DNA from: a virus
Strand: one strand, 5' to 3'
Virus record (IMG/VR): IMGVR_UViG_3300018428_000078
Coordinates: 1-36,377 of that record
Length of the DNA: 36,377 nucleotides
Under the pieces are notes generated by a model, which was given only the letters and a program-made list of their open reading frames with translations, was not told where the DNA came from and did not search any database. Of this stretch, positions 21,776-30,748 are shown piece by piece (within the stretch, counting starts at the first letter, position 1; every line of letters starts with the position of its first letter). The translations under genes and the position numbers were made by a program.

Positions 21776-22246
21776 ATGAGCGAAGTAAAAAGCATAGTTG
21801 AAGACAACGAGAGTTTAAAAAAAGCAATCGATGAATTGAAAGAATCTTTAAAGGGCTACGAGAAAGATTATGACGAGCTCTGCCAAGAAAACGAAAATTT
21901 GCGAGCTGAAATAGAAGCATATAAAGCCAACGAAGCGACTGAAAAATATCCAGAAGAGGAGGCGTCGATGGAAGACGAAGAATCAATGGAGGACGAGGAG
22001 TCTATGGAAGACGAAGAAGAGGCAGGCGAAGAAGAAAAAGAAGCTTTGGTGCCTACCCCCGAAGAAACACAAGCTAAAGTATTGGCTTCGGCTCTTCGTC
22101 AATTAGGAGTAGTACAACCAATAGCAACTAAGCCACAAGCAAGACAAATGAATCGCGACGAAATCCTTGCGAAATTTGCAGATATTACTGACGCAAAAGA
22201 AAAAGGCGAATTTTTCGCAAAACACAGAAAGATAATCTTTAACTAA
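21776..22246 (+). CDS. Scaffold-like capsid assembly protein
   Basis: From ATG 21776 the protein has 156 residues; a GTG at 21752 would add eight. Residues 1-60 form a clear coiled coil (LKKAIDELKESLKGYEKDYDELCQENENLRAEIEAY). Three tandem SMEDEE units follow, with a very acidic stretch, then a helical C terminus (AKVLASALRQLG..., NRDEILAKFADITDAKEKGEFFAKHRK) that may bind capsid. Position between protease and capsid, size and composition all fit a Nu3-like scaffold, but there is no specific motif. Confidence 0.6.
   Translation: MSEVKSIVEDNESLKKAIDELKESLKGYEKDYDELCQENENLRAEIEAYKANEATEKYPEEEASMEDEESMEDEESMEDEEEAGEEEKEALVPTPEETQAKVLASALRQLGVVQPIATKPQARQMNRDEILAKFADITDAKEKGEFFAKHRKIIFN
21965..22018 (+). 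repeat. Three 18-base tandem repeats coding SMEDEE
   Basis: Units at 21965-21982, 21983-22000 and 22001-22018 encode the same six residues with synonymous differences (TCG/TCA/TCT, GAA/GAG). Protein-level selection for an acidic spacer is likely. Repeats of this type vary easily in copy number by slippage. Confidence 0.8.
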
Positions 22247-22254
22247 TATAAAAA

Positions 22255-23181
22255 ATGGCTAATTCATTCGATACAGTTGCAGTTGATGTAATCGCACAAG
22301 AGGCGCTTACTCGACTAATTCAAAAGCTCAGTTTCATTAAGAGCATCCACAAGGATTTCTCTACGACCTCTCTTACCAAGGGATCCGATGTAATTACGCA
22401 CATCATTACAGAAATGAGTGCAAGTGATGTTACATTATCTAGTTCGACTGAAACTGACAACGGATACATTGAATCTACCGGTACAGACCTTATTCAAAGC
22501 GATGTTAAGATATCCTTGAACAAACACAAGGCAGTCACATTTACATTGTCAGACGACGAACGCGATGCCTCAAGCATTGATCTTTTCAATCGCTTTGCAG
22601 AAGTTGCATCTTATGGACTCGCCAAAGGCATTGTAGACACCTTAATCGGGACGGACACTCTTGGCACAGGCGGGGCATCCATTACAAACACTGCAATTGC
22701 GGGAGGTTTGACTATGGACACTCTTATTGATCTTGGGGCAACATTTGACGCCGCAGGAGTGCCAGAAACGCAAAGATGGATTGTTGCTCATCCTAATACT
22801 TTAGCAGAGCTTGAGAAGGAAGTAACTGCGGTAACCAACTCTTCTTTTAGCGTCAATAGTTCTATTATTGAAGGCGGAGTAAATCGGATTCGCGGATTTG
22901 ATCTCTATTCTTACAATGGCGGAATCCTAACCAATTCTTCTAGTGCGGTAGGAGCCATCGCAGGGTTTTCTGACTCACTTGCCCTTGTAACTGCCCCGCC
23001 TTCAAGTCCGCCTAATACCGCAGGTGCCGATCTTGGATATGTGTCAGATCCCGAAACTGGACTTACTATTCAGCGTAGGCAATGGTATGATGCAAACAAA
23101 GCCAAATTCGCATTCTCATTAACTTTGTATTTAGGCACCAAACTAACCGCAGGAAATCGCATGTGGAAAGTTAATAACTGA
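22255..23181 (+). CDS. Major capsid protein (HK97-fold)
   Basis: This 308-residue protein follows the portal, protease and scaffold, and has the features of an HK97-type capsid: an N-terminal helix (SFDTVAVDVIAQEALTRLIQKL), an E-loop-like beta region (SDVITHIITEMSASDVTLSSST), a spine/P-domain section (GLAKGIVDTLIGTDTLGTGG), a conserved WIVAHPNTLAELEK, and a C-terminal FAFSLTLYLGTK. It uses few ATA codons and more C-ending ones than nearby genes. It starts with an A-rich leader lacking an SD, which suggests this phage relies on other initiation signals for a highly expressed gene. Confidence 0.8.
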   Translation: MANSFDTVAVDVIAQEALTRLIQKLSFIKSIHKDFSTTSLTKGSDVITHIITEMSASDVTLSSSTETDNGYIESTGTDLIQSDVKISLNKHKAVTFTLSDDERDASSIDLFNRFAEVASYGLAKGIVDTLIGTDTLGTGGASITNTAIAGGLTMDTLIDLGATFDAAGVPETQRWIVAHPNTLAELEKEVTAVTNSSFSVNSSIIEGGVNRIRGFDLYSYNGGILTNSSSAVGAIAGFSDSLALVTAPPSSPPNTAGADLGYVSDPETGLTIQRRQWYDANKAKFAFSLTLYLGTKLTAGNRMWKVNN

Positions 23182-23324
23182 TGAGAATCAAGGATATATT
23201 ATTGCATTTAAAAAAGTTTCCTAAGAAGAAACAAAAATTGTTGGAGGCGTTAGGAGTGGCGAGTCCAACAAAGCAAGAACCTATTACCGCAGAGCCAACA
23301 AGCGATGAAGTAGTAGAAAGCTAA
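23181..23324 (+). CDS. Unknown small protein (47 aa)
   Basis: The ATG overlaps the capsid stop (TGATG) and the frame ends at TAA 23322-23324. The first half is basic and lysine-rich (LKKFPKKKQKLLEALG); the second is acidic (ITAEPTSDEVVES). It lies directly before the capsid operon's terminator. It may be a small connector or an assembly factor; nothing shows function. Confidence 0.45.
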   Translation: MRIKDILLHLKKFPKKKQKLLEALGVASPTKQEPITAEPTSDEVVES

Positions 23325-23345
23325 TATCTAAGAATCAAATCGTAG

Positions 23346-23378
23346 AAAGCCCTGCCACCCAAGTGGTGGGGCTTTTTG
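23346..23378 (+). terminator. Intrinsic terminator after the head genes
   Basis: AAAGCC..CCACC pairs with GGTGG-GGCTTT, a stem interrupted by a three-base bulge with a short loop, followed by five Ts. It ends the capsid transcript or lowers expression of the downstream genes. Confidence 0.8.
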
Positions 23379-23385
23379 TTTACAA

Positions 23386-23781
23386 ATGTCATTATTTACT
23401 GAAACAATTAGAGTAGGCTTTGAGGAGCTTGCGGGATACGCAGAAACAACTGCTAGATTCGGAGATAAGGATTACCCTTGCCTGCAGGGTGAAACGCAGG
23501 AAATCGCGACTTTGGTAATTGGTGGAGTAGATGAACAATTAGATGGCGTACTTGTATTTTTAAAAAGCGATTTTGAGTCGATCCCGCGAATTGGTAGAGG
23601 TTTTATTTATGGAAATGATTATCTGCGGGTTGAAACAATTACGACCGACAAAGCCGATCCAACATTTACAATTGCGTTTAGTAAATTGGGCGTAATCGAA
23701 GGAATACCGACAAATTTAGGCGATCCTAGCGTTCCATGTTTTTATGTAGATGGAGGCGGTGCCACGCATCGGTGCGAATAA
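23386..23781 (+). CDS. Probable head-tail joining protein (131 aa)
   Basis: The protein is a small beta-rich one (LVIGGVDEQLDGVLVFLKSDFESIPRIGRGFIYGNDYLRVETI...) similar in size and strand pattern to lambda FII-type connectors. It follows the capsid terminator and overlaps the giant adhesin by one base (TAATG). No sequence motif makes this certain; position is the main argument. Confidence 0.45.
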   Translation: MSLFTETIRVGFEELAGYAETTARFGDKDYPCLQGETQEIATLVIGGVDEQLDGVLVFLKSDFESIPRIGRGFIYGNDYLRVETITTDKADPTFTIAFSKLGVIEGIPTNLGDPSVPCFYVDGGGATHRCE

Positions 23782-26700
23782 TGAGTCAATCCGTCAGAAT
23801 ACAACTTCGCAAAGCGACGGAAACAGAATGGGCAACTGCTAATCCGACTCTTTTAATTGGAGAAATTGGAATAGATGTAACTCATTACCGAGCAAAAACG
23901 GGAGACGGATTCTCATCATGGTTAGAACTGCCTTATTTGGACGAGGCGGGCATTGATGATCTATCTGCTAAATACGGCGACGAGGTTGATTTTTTAAATC
24001 AATTAAATGGAACAAGTCAAAATGAGCCTGTTACAATATTAGGAAAAGCAGGTAAAGAGACAGGGGCAAGGCTTGCAGATTTATTAAATCAGATTCAAGG
24101 CATTGATCTAACGCAATTAGCGGGCGATGTATCTGTCGAAGGTTCATTCAATGCCGACCACATAGATTGTAAAAGCCTTATTGTTAGAGGAGAAACTAAG
24201 TTAATAAACTCGCAAGTTGTGGAAATAGGCGACGACTTGTTAGAATTAAATAAGGCTGAAGATGGAACCAAGACAAGCGAAGTTTCGGGCATACAGATAT
24301 ATCAAGGAAATTACACGCAAAAAGAAAGCACAGATTTATTAAGTTTGTCGCAAAATACAGAAGGGGTGACTCTTCTCAAGCTTGATTCTTACGATACGAT
24401 TACGCCAGAAAACGAAATTCCTTTAGTGCAAGGCATTTTAGTCGCATATAACGCAGAGGACATTTTAGTAAATTTTGCCAAGCTCGAAGGAAGTGCGGAT
24501 TTTGTTGATTTAGACACAAACACAAAATATTCAACAGAGTATTACGCAGATTACAATGGCGTAAGCCTGTACATAAAAACAAGATTCTCAGAGACGCAAA
24601 CAAGCGACATCGAAAACAATGCAACTTATTTGGGCGACGCAACTGAATTGTATTATCGCGGGCTTGAAATAGAAGGTAAGCGGGACGGCGAAAGAGTGCT
24701 TCTTGGCACATTCCTTAATGTTGATTATGTAATTGTAGAAAACGAAAAGCCGAAATTTGTTTGGGATGCACAAACACAAAATTGGCAACTTAATTTAGCG
24801 GGCAATTTATCAAATTTATTAGCAATATTCGACGCACAAGATGGTAGCAATTTGCTTATTGATGCCGAGCCAATTGGTAATTACGAGCAATTTTCCACAG
24901 AATTACAGAGAGCCTACGAGCAAATCGATAGCACGCCCGTAAGTTTGTTAGGGAAATGCGGAAAAATTGCAGGCGATTATTTACGAGGACAAGTTGCAGA
25001 TGGCGACTTTGTAACCAAGCCCGAAATGGGCACAATGCAAGAATTTAACGAGGTTTTTCAAGAACTAGCATCGCCCGACGCTGATGGAGATGGAGTGCCC
25101 GACATAAACGACGCTTTCCCGTTAGATCCTACCGAATGGGCAGACACTGATTCTGATGGCGTAGGAGACAATGCCGATGCCTTTCCTAACGACCCAAGCG
25201 AAACTAAGGATACAGATAGCGATGGGGTCGGAGATAACAAAGATGCGTTCCCATCGGATCCATCAGAATGGTTAGATACTGACAATGACGGAGTAGGAGA
25301 TAATGCCGATGCTTTCCCCAGAGACGCAACCCAACAAACTGACCGAGATGGCGATGGATGCGGGGATAATTTAGACGGCAATCATCCCGATTTGTATCCC
25401 GATGATCCAACAGAGTGCAAGGATAGTGACGGCGATGGCATACCCGACGGACAAGATGATACGCCAAACGAATTTAGTGACGCAGATGGCGATGGCGTAT
25501 CAGATTTCCACGACGCTTTCCCCGAAGATCCAACTGAGTGGGTTGATACGGACGACGACGGAACAGGCGATAACTCTGATGCGTTTAAGTTAGATCCGAC
25601 ACAACAAACCGATACAGATGGGGATGGTTATGGCGACAATCCCGAAGGCACAAATCCCGATGACTTTCCCGAAGATCCAACAGAATGGAGAGATACGGAT
25701 GGCGATGGGACGGGTGACAATACCGACGCATTTGTCGATGACGCAAGCCAAACGACAGATAGTGACGGCGATGGATATGGAGATAATCCACTTGGGAAAA
25801 ACCCCGATGCTTTCCCCGAAGATCCAACGGAGTGGGTTGATTCTGACGGCGATGGTGTAGGGGATAATTCGCAAGAGAGAGGTGATTGGATATTAGTTCC
25901 CGCAGGCGAAGGCGTAATCGGGCACCAAGATAGCACTTCAACGAGTTATACGCACGATGTAAGATTCCGCACAACAAACGAATTTTATGCGATGAGTACG
26001 CCCGTTACTAACAAATTAGTAACTGCCGTTTTGACTTCGCAGGAAATCTATGATGCGTCCGTAATCTCCAAATACAATCCCGACAACCCATATTATTGGA
26101 AACCTGCAAACACGCCCGATCATAGTGCGCTAGGGATGGGCGATTCGCTCATTGTGGCGTTTATTAATAAGTTTAATCAGATTGCGCGAAACGAAGGCAC
26201 TCTAGACAACGGATGGCAGATTGATTTAATTGATGTTTTTCAACACGAATGGATTAGTCGTGCAGGGACTAATACGAAATATTGGTGGGGCGATAATTAT
26301 GACGAAACCAAAGCAAATTTAGGTTCTACGCCATATTTAGAAGCAAAGGCATATCCGCCTAATCAATGGGGGTTTTACGATGTAGTTGGAGGGGTTCCCG
26401 AATATACTCGCACAAACAGAGATGATATGTACGAGGGCAATTATGGGTGGCTAACATCTAAGCGAGACGAAACGGGCAAAACTACAAAAACAACCGACCT
26501 TGTTGTAAAAAGTGGGAAAAATGTAATATCGTGGTTTGGCATCTCAAGCATGAAGAGATCGGGTGGTTCCGAAAATATTCGACTTGCAAAAAATCGAATA
26601 CACGGGAACCGCATGGAGTTGATTACAAATCCATCTGAAGGGGTGTATCAATTGCCAAATATTGAAGAAAACCATTTAGTGACAAAAGCCCAAATTTTAG

Positions 26701-29249
26701 ATTTACCAAGATTTCAATGGGATACACCCTTTGAAATTAATAGCGTAAATCATTGTTTTTCGATTGGCATGAAATTCAAGCTAAGTGGAGAAAACAACAA
26801 TGATTTAATCGACCGCTATGGGCGTTATTACGACGAATCGAAATATCAAATATTTGGATCAATTGGCGAAGACTTCAATGGGTTCCAGCGAGGAAAATTT
26901 GCAACATACATTACAATTACTGATAATGTAGCAACTTTAACGCACGATACATTAAACTCAACATACAATATAACGCAATCGGCAGTAATACCCGACCCTA
27001 ATAATTGGCAATCTTTAATGTTGGTGTGCGAGCCAAACCCAAATCCCGACCGCCCCGAAGTATATAGTTATTTGCTCAAATATTATTTGAATGGCGAGTC
27101 ATTAATGACCATTAACACTTACAACCGAAATTATGTGCCAAGCACTAATTTTAGCCTTGGTCATAGTTATTTTCAAGGCAGGGAAGTGTTTTATTATGCC
27201 GATGTTGCGTATTATGATCGTCCATTAACAAGCGAAGAAGTAACACAAACATATCAAGGCAGGCACGAAAATCCTAAAGCCTTGTACCCATTGGATGGTG
27301 GCGAGGAAAATGTAATTTTTAGAACAATTAACAAAGTTTATGACGCGACGGGAAATTACGACATTTTACACGAAGCTGAAAGCGTAGATGACATTTCTCA
27401 AAATTATTATATGGGTTTGCCAAGAATCCATAACGCACGATCAAACACAGATTTTCATACCGCTTTTGATTCAGACAACGATGCAATTATAGACGAGGAA
27501 GATTATTTCCGATTAGCAGGAACATATCGACAAACTTACGATGATTTGCAGTATTATGTAGTTGACGAAACGACCCCATTGCAACTTGGCGATATTATAC
27601 GATTTAATACCCCAAAGACTGATTCTTTGGGCAATTACATAAGTTATCCCGTTTATGCACGCGTAACTGACATGATTTACGGCAACACGACATGGCGGAG
27701 GGCGACAACACGCGAAGGTGGTACACTTGATGTAAATTTAAACTACAGAGGCACAGACCCATTGACGAGCGACGGAGAAGCACGACCCGAAATGGTTTGG
27801 GATTTAATAGTTCCCCCACAAAACAATGTTGATACAGACGGGGATGGATATTTGGACACGGAAGATGCCTTTGCTAATGACCCAACCGAATGGGCAGATT
27901 CCGATAAAGATTTAGTTGGCGACAATTCTGATGCATTCCCTAATGATCCAACGGAAACTGCCGATACAGATGAAGATGGCGTAGGAGATAACGCAGATGC
28001 TTTTGAAACAATTGCAAGCGAGCAATTTGACTCTGACAACGATGCAGTCGGAGACAATGCAGATTCCTTACCCTTAAGTGCAGATAATTTTTCTGTGCAC
28101 TTGCACAATTTAAGCGACTTGCGTTCCCATAACTCTGGGGAATTGTCTAATTATACAAACTTCCCGCCACCCAAAAGCGGTATAACTATTTATTCAGATG
28201 TTGAATGGATATTACGCGAACAATATGACGAATTTATGCTGGGCACTAATTCGCAAGCAACCAATTTTATGTATGGGCTTGGCAGTTGGAGTGGTTCAGT
28301 TTATTTGACAATTGATGGCGATAATACGGCATCGAATCCGTTCGACATACGACAAACATGGATTGTCGAAAATCGAGAAGAAAACAAAGAATTAAATCGA
28401 TGGGGGTTAGGAATAATTTCCGCATATCCGCACGCCATTTCAAGGCGGTACATTTTCTTGTGGAATACAACAACAAATCAATTTGAGTTTACACATCCAT
28501 CAATGCCAAGTGTCCCTGTTGATATTAATCGAGTAAATCAAGTTTACTACAACACAACATCAACAGTTGCGGACGGAGGGAATATGTTTGTTCCGAAAGA
28601 TGAATCGTTATCGCCTAATGGCTCAATGTATTTCCTAGATTGCGACCAAAACCAAACAAATAACAATCGCAATCAAATACTCGCCCCCAACGAAAACATA
28701 CAAGAGGATTGGGCGGGCTACAAATTAGTCGGAGATTGGGCAACATTCAACACAGACGAAATAGAGCCAAGAGGCACTTGCATCAAGTTCGAGAGCTTAA
28801 TGCACAATGATGGTGCGGTTCTAGTGCATTATCGACCGATTATCGCAACAAGCCCATTAACTTACGGAGATGTAAGGAGTTTTATGCTTTCCGATTATTG
28901 GCAAAACTCCGAATTTTGGTTAAAATATTACGAGTTTCCCAATCAACTTTCTCGAATGGGTTTGCATTTTTATGATAGTGACGGCGATGGTTCCCCCGAT
29001 TTTAATAATCCGCAAGCAGGCGGTGCAATAGACGCATTCCCCGACGACCCAACCGAATGGGCGGATACTGACAATGATGGAGTAGGTGACAATGCTGACG
29101 CATTCCCAAGCGACCCGACTGAATGGGCAGATACCGATGGAGATGGCAGGGGCGACAATTCGGATGTATATCCGCTTGATACGCTTGCAAGACGCGACTA
29201 TTGCATGGACATTTGCCGAACAAGACGATCAAGTGCTTACGCCGATTGA
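23781..29249 (+). CDS. Giant tail adhesin (1822 aa) with Mtd-N, calcium repeats, C-type-lectin/FGE-like and LamG-like domains
   Basis: I start at ATG 23781 (TAATG overlap). The N terminus (IQLRKATETEWATANPTLLIGEIGIDVTHYRAKTGDG in part) matches the Mtd N-terminal fold of phage fibres. Thrombospondin type-3 calcium repeats follow at about residues 432-696 (12 units), 1350-1432 (4) and 1732-1800 (3). Between them lie a formylglycine-enzyme/C-type-lectin-like region (about 697-940; NEFYAMSTPVTNKL, PPNQWGFYDVVGG) without active-site cysteines, and a LamG-like lectin domain (about 960-1170). This is probably the receptor-binding protein. The last 20 residues (ARRDYCMDICRTRRSSAYAD) look foreign. A +1 shift near 29180-29200 would join it to the next frame. 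Confidence 0.85.
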   Translation: MSQSVRIQLRKATETEWATANPTLLIGEIGIDVTHYRAKTGDGFSSWLELPYLDEAGIDDLSAKYGDEVDFLNQLNGTSQNEPVTILGKAGKETGARLADLLNQIQGIDLTQLAGDVSVEGSFNADHIDCKSLIVRGETKLINSQVVEIGDDLLELNKAEDGTKTSEVSGIQIYQGNYTQKESTDLLSLSQNTEGVTLLKLDSYDTITPENEIPLVQGILVAYNAEDILVNFAKLEGSADFVDLDTNTKYSTEYYADYNGVSLYIKTRFSETQTSDIENNATYLGDATELYYRGLEIEGKRDGERVLLGTFLNVDYVIVENEKPKFVWDAQTQNWQLNLAGNLSNLLAIFDAQDGSNLLIDAEPIGNYEQFSTELQRAYEQIDSTPVSLLGKCGKIAGDYLRGQVADGDFVTKPEMGTMQEFNEVFQELASPDADGDGVPDINDAFPLDPTEWADTDSDGVGDNADAFPNDPSETKDTDSDGVGDNKDAFPSDPSEWLDTDNDGVGDNADAFPRDATQQTDRDGDGCGDNLDGNHPDLYPDDPTECKDSDGDGIPDGQDDTPNEFSDADGDGVSDFHDAFPEDPTEWVDTDDDGTGDNSDAFKLDPTQQTDTDGDGYGDNPEGTNPDDFPEDPTEWRDTDGDGTGDNTDAFVDDASQTTDSDGDGYGDNPLGKNPDAFPEDPTEWVDSDGDGVGDNSQERGDWILVPAGEGVIGHQDSTSTSYTHDVRFRTTNEFYAMSTPVTNKLVTAVLTSQEIYDASVISKYNPDNPYYWKPANTPDHSALGMGDSLIVAFINKFNQIARNEGTLDNGWQIDLIDVFQHEWISRAGTNTKYWWGDNYDETKANLGSTPYLEAKAYPPNQWGFYDVVGGVPEYTRTNRDDMYEGNYGWLTSKRDETGKTTKTTDLVVKSGKNVISWFGISSMKRSGGSENIRLAKNRIHGNRMELITNPSEGVYQLPNIEENHLVTKAQILDLPRFQWDTPFEINSVNHCFSIGMKFKLSGENNNDLIDRYGRYYDESKYQIFGSIGEDFNGFQRGKFATYITITDNVATLTHDTLNSTYNITQSAVIPDPNNWQSLMLVCEPNPNPDRPEVYSYLLKYYLNGESLMTINTYNRNYVPSTNFSLGHSYFQGREVFYYADVAYYDRPLTSEEVTQTYQGRHENPKALYPLDGGEENVIFRTINKVYDATGNYDILHEAESVDDISQNYYMGLPRIHNARSNTDFHTAFDSDNDAIIDEEDYFRLAGTYRQTYDDLQYYVVDETTPLQLGDIIRFNTPKTDSLGNYISYPVYARVTDMIYGNTTWRRATTREGGTLDVNLNYRGTDPLTSDGEARPEMVWDLIVPPQNNVDTDGDGYLDTEDAFANDPTEWADSDKDLVGDNSDAFPNDPTETADTDEDGVGDNADAFETIASEQFDSDNDAVGDNADSLPLSADNFSVHLHNLSDLRSHNSGELSNYTNFPPPKSGITIYSDVEWILREQYDEFMLGTNSQATNFMYGLGSWSGSVYLTIDGDNTASNPFDIRQTWIVENREENKELNRWGLGIISAYPHAISRRYIFLWNTTTNQFEFTHPSMPSVPVDINRVNQVYYNTTSTVADGGNMFVPKDESLSPNGSMYFLDCDQNQTNNNRNQILAPNENIQEDWAGYKLVGDWATFNTDEIEPRGTCIKFESLMHNDGAVLVHYRPIIATSPLTYGDVRSFMLSDYWQNSEFWLKYYEFPNQLSRMGLHFYDSDGDGSPDFNNPQAGGAIDAFPDDPTEWADTDNDGVGDNADAFPSDPTEWADTDGDGRGDNSDVYPLDTLARRDYCMDICRTRRSSAYAD
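25076..25870 (+). repeat. Thrombospondin type-3 repeat block, 12 units
   Basis: Units of the form D-x-D-x-DG-x-G-D-N-x-DAFP-x-DP-x-E repeat about every 22-27 codons. Aspartates at alternate positions bind calcium and stiffen the adhesin. The DNA repeats are imperfect, so it is not a CRISPR or slippage-only array. Confidence 0.9.
27829..28078 (+). repeat. Thrombospondin type-3 repeat block, 4 units
   Basis: Four units of the same type as the first block (DTDGDGYLD, DSDKDLVGD, DTDEDGVGD, DSDNDAVGD), the last two being more degenerate. They separate the LamG-like part from the next globular region. Confidence 0.85.
28974..29180 (+). repeat. Thrombospondin type-3 repeat block, 3 units at the adhesin end
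   Basis: Three units (DSDGDGSPD, DTDNDGVGD, DTDGDGRGD) close the adhesin. The reading frame ends soon after in sequence unlike the repeats, while the +1 frame opens into protein-like sequence. Confidence 0.85.
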
Positions 29250-30039
29250 TACATACATAAAAGTATTAGACGGGGAAGCTTCTGGAATATATGAGGCAAC
29301 TCCAACAGGCTATCAAGGATATTACCCAGGTATTTACTATATAAAAGTATGCGAACTAGATGGCAGTCCCATACTCGAGCCAAATAGACGCGGGGCTTGG
29401 TATTACAATAAATATGTAGATTCGAATGGGTTAACTTTAGGCAAATATGTTTTGTCTACCGATATGACTCTTGACCCAACGCAAGAAATTACAAATGGAT
29501 TATTTACGACTGAATCAAATGTAAACACAGGATCGTCAACGACAGAAATTTTCCAAGTCCGCACTATGGCAAGCGATATTTGCTCACAAGGAAATTTTCA
29601 GCTTGTTTCGAGAGGCACAGACTTAGAACCTTATTTTCTTAGTCACATAATTAATGAAACAAGCCCAACAGACCACCAATATTACACGGGAACAATATTA
29701 GATGGCAGGGCACACTACCCACCATCTTGCGATCTTGGACTTGGGGGTAACAATTTTAAAAATTGGATCATTACTTTAAATCATATTACGGGCAGGTATG
29801 ATTACTATTATGTTAAAGAAATTATTTCTGATTTGGATTATGCGACAGGCACTTCTGATTATTATATCAGAGTTGTAGATCGTGGCGGATTTAGTCCAAT
29901 GTATCGCGGGCACGATTTTGCAGGAAGCATTGCTGATTACCCTTTGCAAACTCAAGGAGTGTTTAATGTGCGAAATAGCATACACTTCGAAACTAGGTGG
30001 TGCGAAACTTTGTTTCGCGTAGTTGATTCATCGGCATGA
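29164..30039 (+). CDS. Adhesin continuation in the +1 frame, or separate fibre protein
   Basis: From about 29190 this frame reads as real protein (DATIAWTFAEQDDQVLTPID, then a Tyr- and Gly-rich beta domain ending FETRWCETLFRVVDSSA) with no good start. The nearest ATG, 29164, lies inside the repeat block and reads MYIRLIRLQ. GGCAGGGG upstream could be a weak SD. The most economical reading is that the adhesin frame shifts +1 near 29180-29200 and this is its C-terminal domain of about 285 residues. A sequence error or an independent gene with an overlapped start remain possible. Confidence 0.5.
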   Translation: MYIRLIRLQDATIAWTFAEQDDQVLTPIDTYIKVLDGEASGIYEATPTGYQGYYPGIYYIKVCELDGSPILEPNRRGAWYYNKYVDSNGLTLGKYVLSTDMTLDPTQEITNGLFTTESNVNTGSSTTEIFQVRTMASDICSQGNFQLVSRGTDLEPYFLSHIINETSPTDHQYYTGTILDGRAHYPPSCDLGLGGNNFKNWIITLNHITGRYDYYYVKEIISDLDYATGTSDYYIRVVDRGGFSPMYRGHDFAGSIADYPLQTQGVFNVRNSIHFETRWCETLFRVVDSSA

Positions 30040-30524
30040 GCATTTTAACTGATTTAGCGGTTACAATTGGCGAGGCTTTGCAAGCTTTGCGCGACGAAAT
30101 TAATGCAATTAATGTCCGCGATGTGGGGAATTATCAAGATTTCTTAAATGGATATGGGGCAAAGTATGTTGATGATGTAAAAGTGCAACCCAACCCGCCT
30201 TATCTAGCTGACCCGTATTTTAATTTCGATAATTATAGTGCTGAGACTGGAGCACATAATATTTACCACCTTGTGCCATACACTAACACAAAAACAGGCA
30301 CGCCCGTACAATATCCTGCGGGTGCAGTATTTCGCACGATAGGCGGTGGCACAGGCAGAGACGGAGAAACCTTAATTAGAGTCGAAGACGAATCAAACCC
30401 GCGAGATTATCCGTACAGCACAAGCTACGAAAATACATCGAGTGGAGTATGGGATTGGTTTGATATTGCTGACAGAGGAACAAAATGGGAGTTTTGTACA
30501 TTAGGGACACCAACTCCGCCGTAA
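30036..30524 (+). CDS. Tail-associated protein (162 aa), coiled coil plus beta domain
   Basis: The ATG overlaps the upstream stop (ATGA). The N terminus is a short coiled coil (LTDLAVTIGEALQALRDEINAIN), as in trimeric fibre proteins, followed by a Pro/Tyr/Asn-rich section (about 50-160). It lies between adhesin and lectin genes and is probably a fibre or fibre-associated subunit. No family is recognised. Confidence 0.5.
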   Translation: MSILTDLAVTIGEALQALRDEINAINVRDVGNYQDFLNGYGAKYVDDVKVQPNPPYLADPYFNFDNYSAETGAHNIYHLVPYTNTKTGTPVQYPAGAVFRTIGGGTGRDGETLIRVEDESNPRDYPYSTSYENTSSGVWDWFDIADRGTKWEFCTLGTPTPP

Positions 30525-30530
30525 TAAGTA

Positions 30531-30731
30531 ATGGCAACAGAAGACACAGATTTATACAAAATAGGAAATTTTTTAAAAGGAGAAATTTCTAACATTTATG
30601 TAAGCTTGGGCATTTCAAACCAAGACTTTTTAGATTTAATTAATTTACGCGCAACAACTGAGTCAGTAGATAATTTAGAAGTTCGCGTAGAAGCATTAGA
30701 AACCGAAATCGATGGAGGATCCTACTCTTAA
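30531..30731 (+). CDS. Small coiled-coil tail protein (66 aa)
   Basis: The short protein has a heptad-like pattern (NLEVRVEALETEID) near the end and a helical middle. Its ATG follows TAATAAGTA, without a clear SD. It may trimerise with fibre neighbours. Confidence 0.45.
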   Translation: MATEDTDLYKIGNFLKGEISNIYVSLGISNQDFLDLINLRATTESVDNLEVRVEALETEIDGGSYS

Positions 30732-30748
30732 CTTAACACACAAAAAAA

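Noticed and set aside
25076-25870. Regular repeats that could suggest a CRISPR array
   Set aside because: The repeats are imperfect, codon-phased and encode calcium-binding aspartate units; there are no unique spacers or cas genes.
25058-25977. Long open frames on the minus strand and in other plus frames across the adhesin repeats
   Set aside because: They are shadows of the D/G-rich repeats, give serine-proline or histidine-leucine-rich sequences of low complexity, and lack start signals.
25870-26600. Diversity-generating retroelement suggested by the Mtd-like N terminus and lectin-like fold
   Set aside because: No reverse transcriptase frame and no template repeat were seen in the window. 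It could still lie outside.
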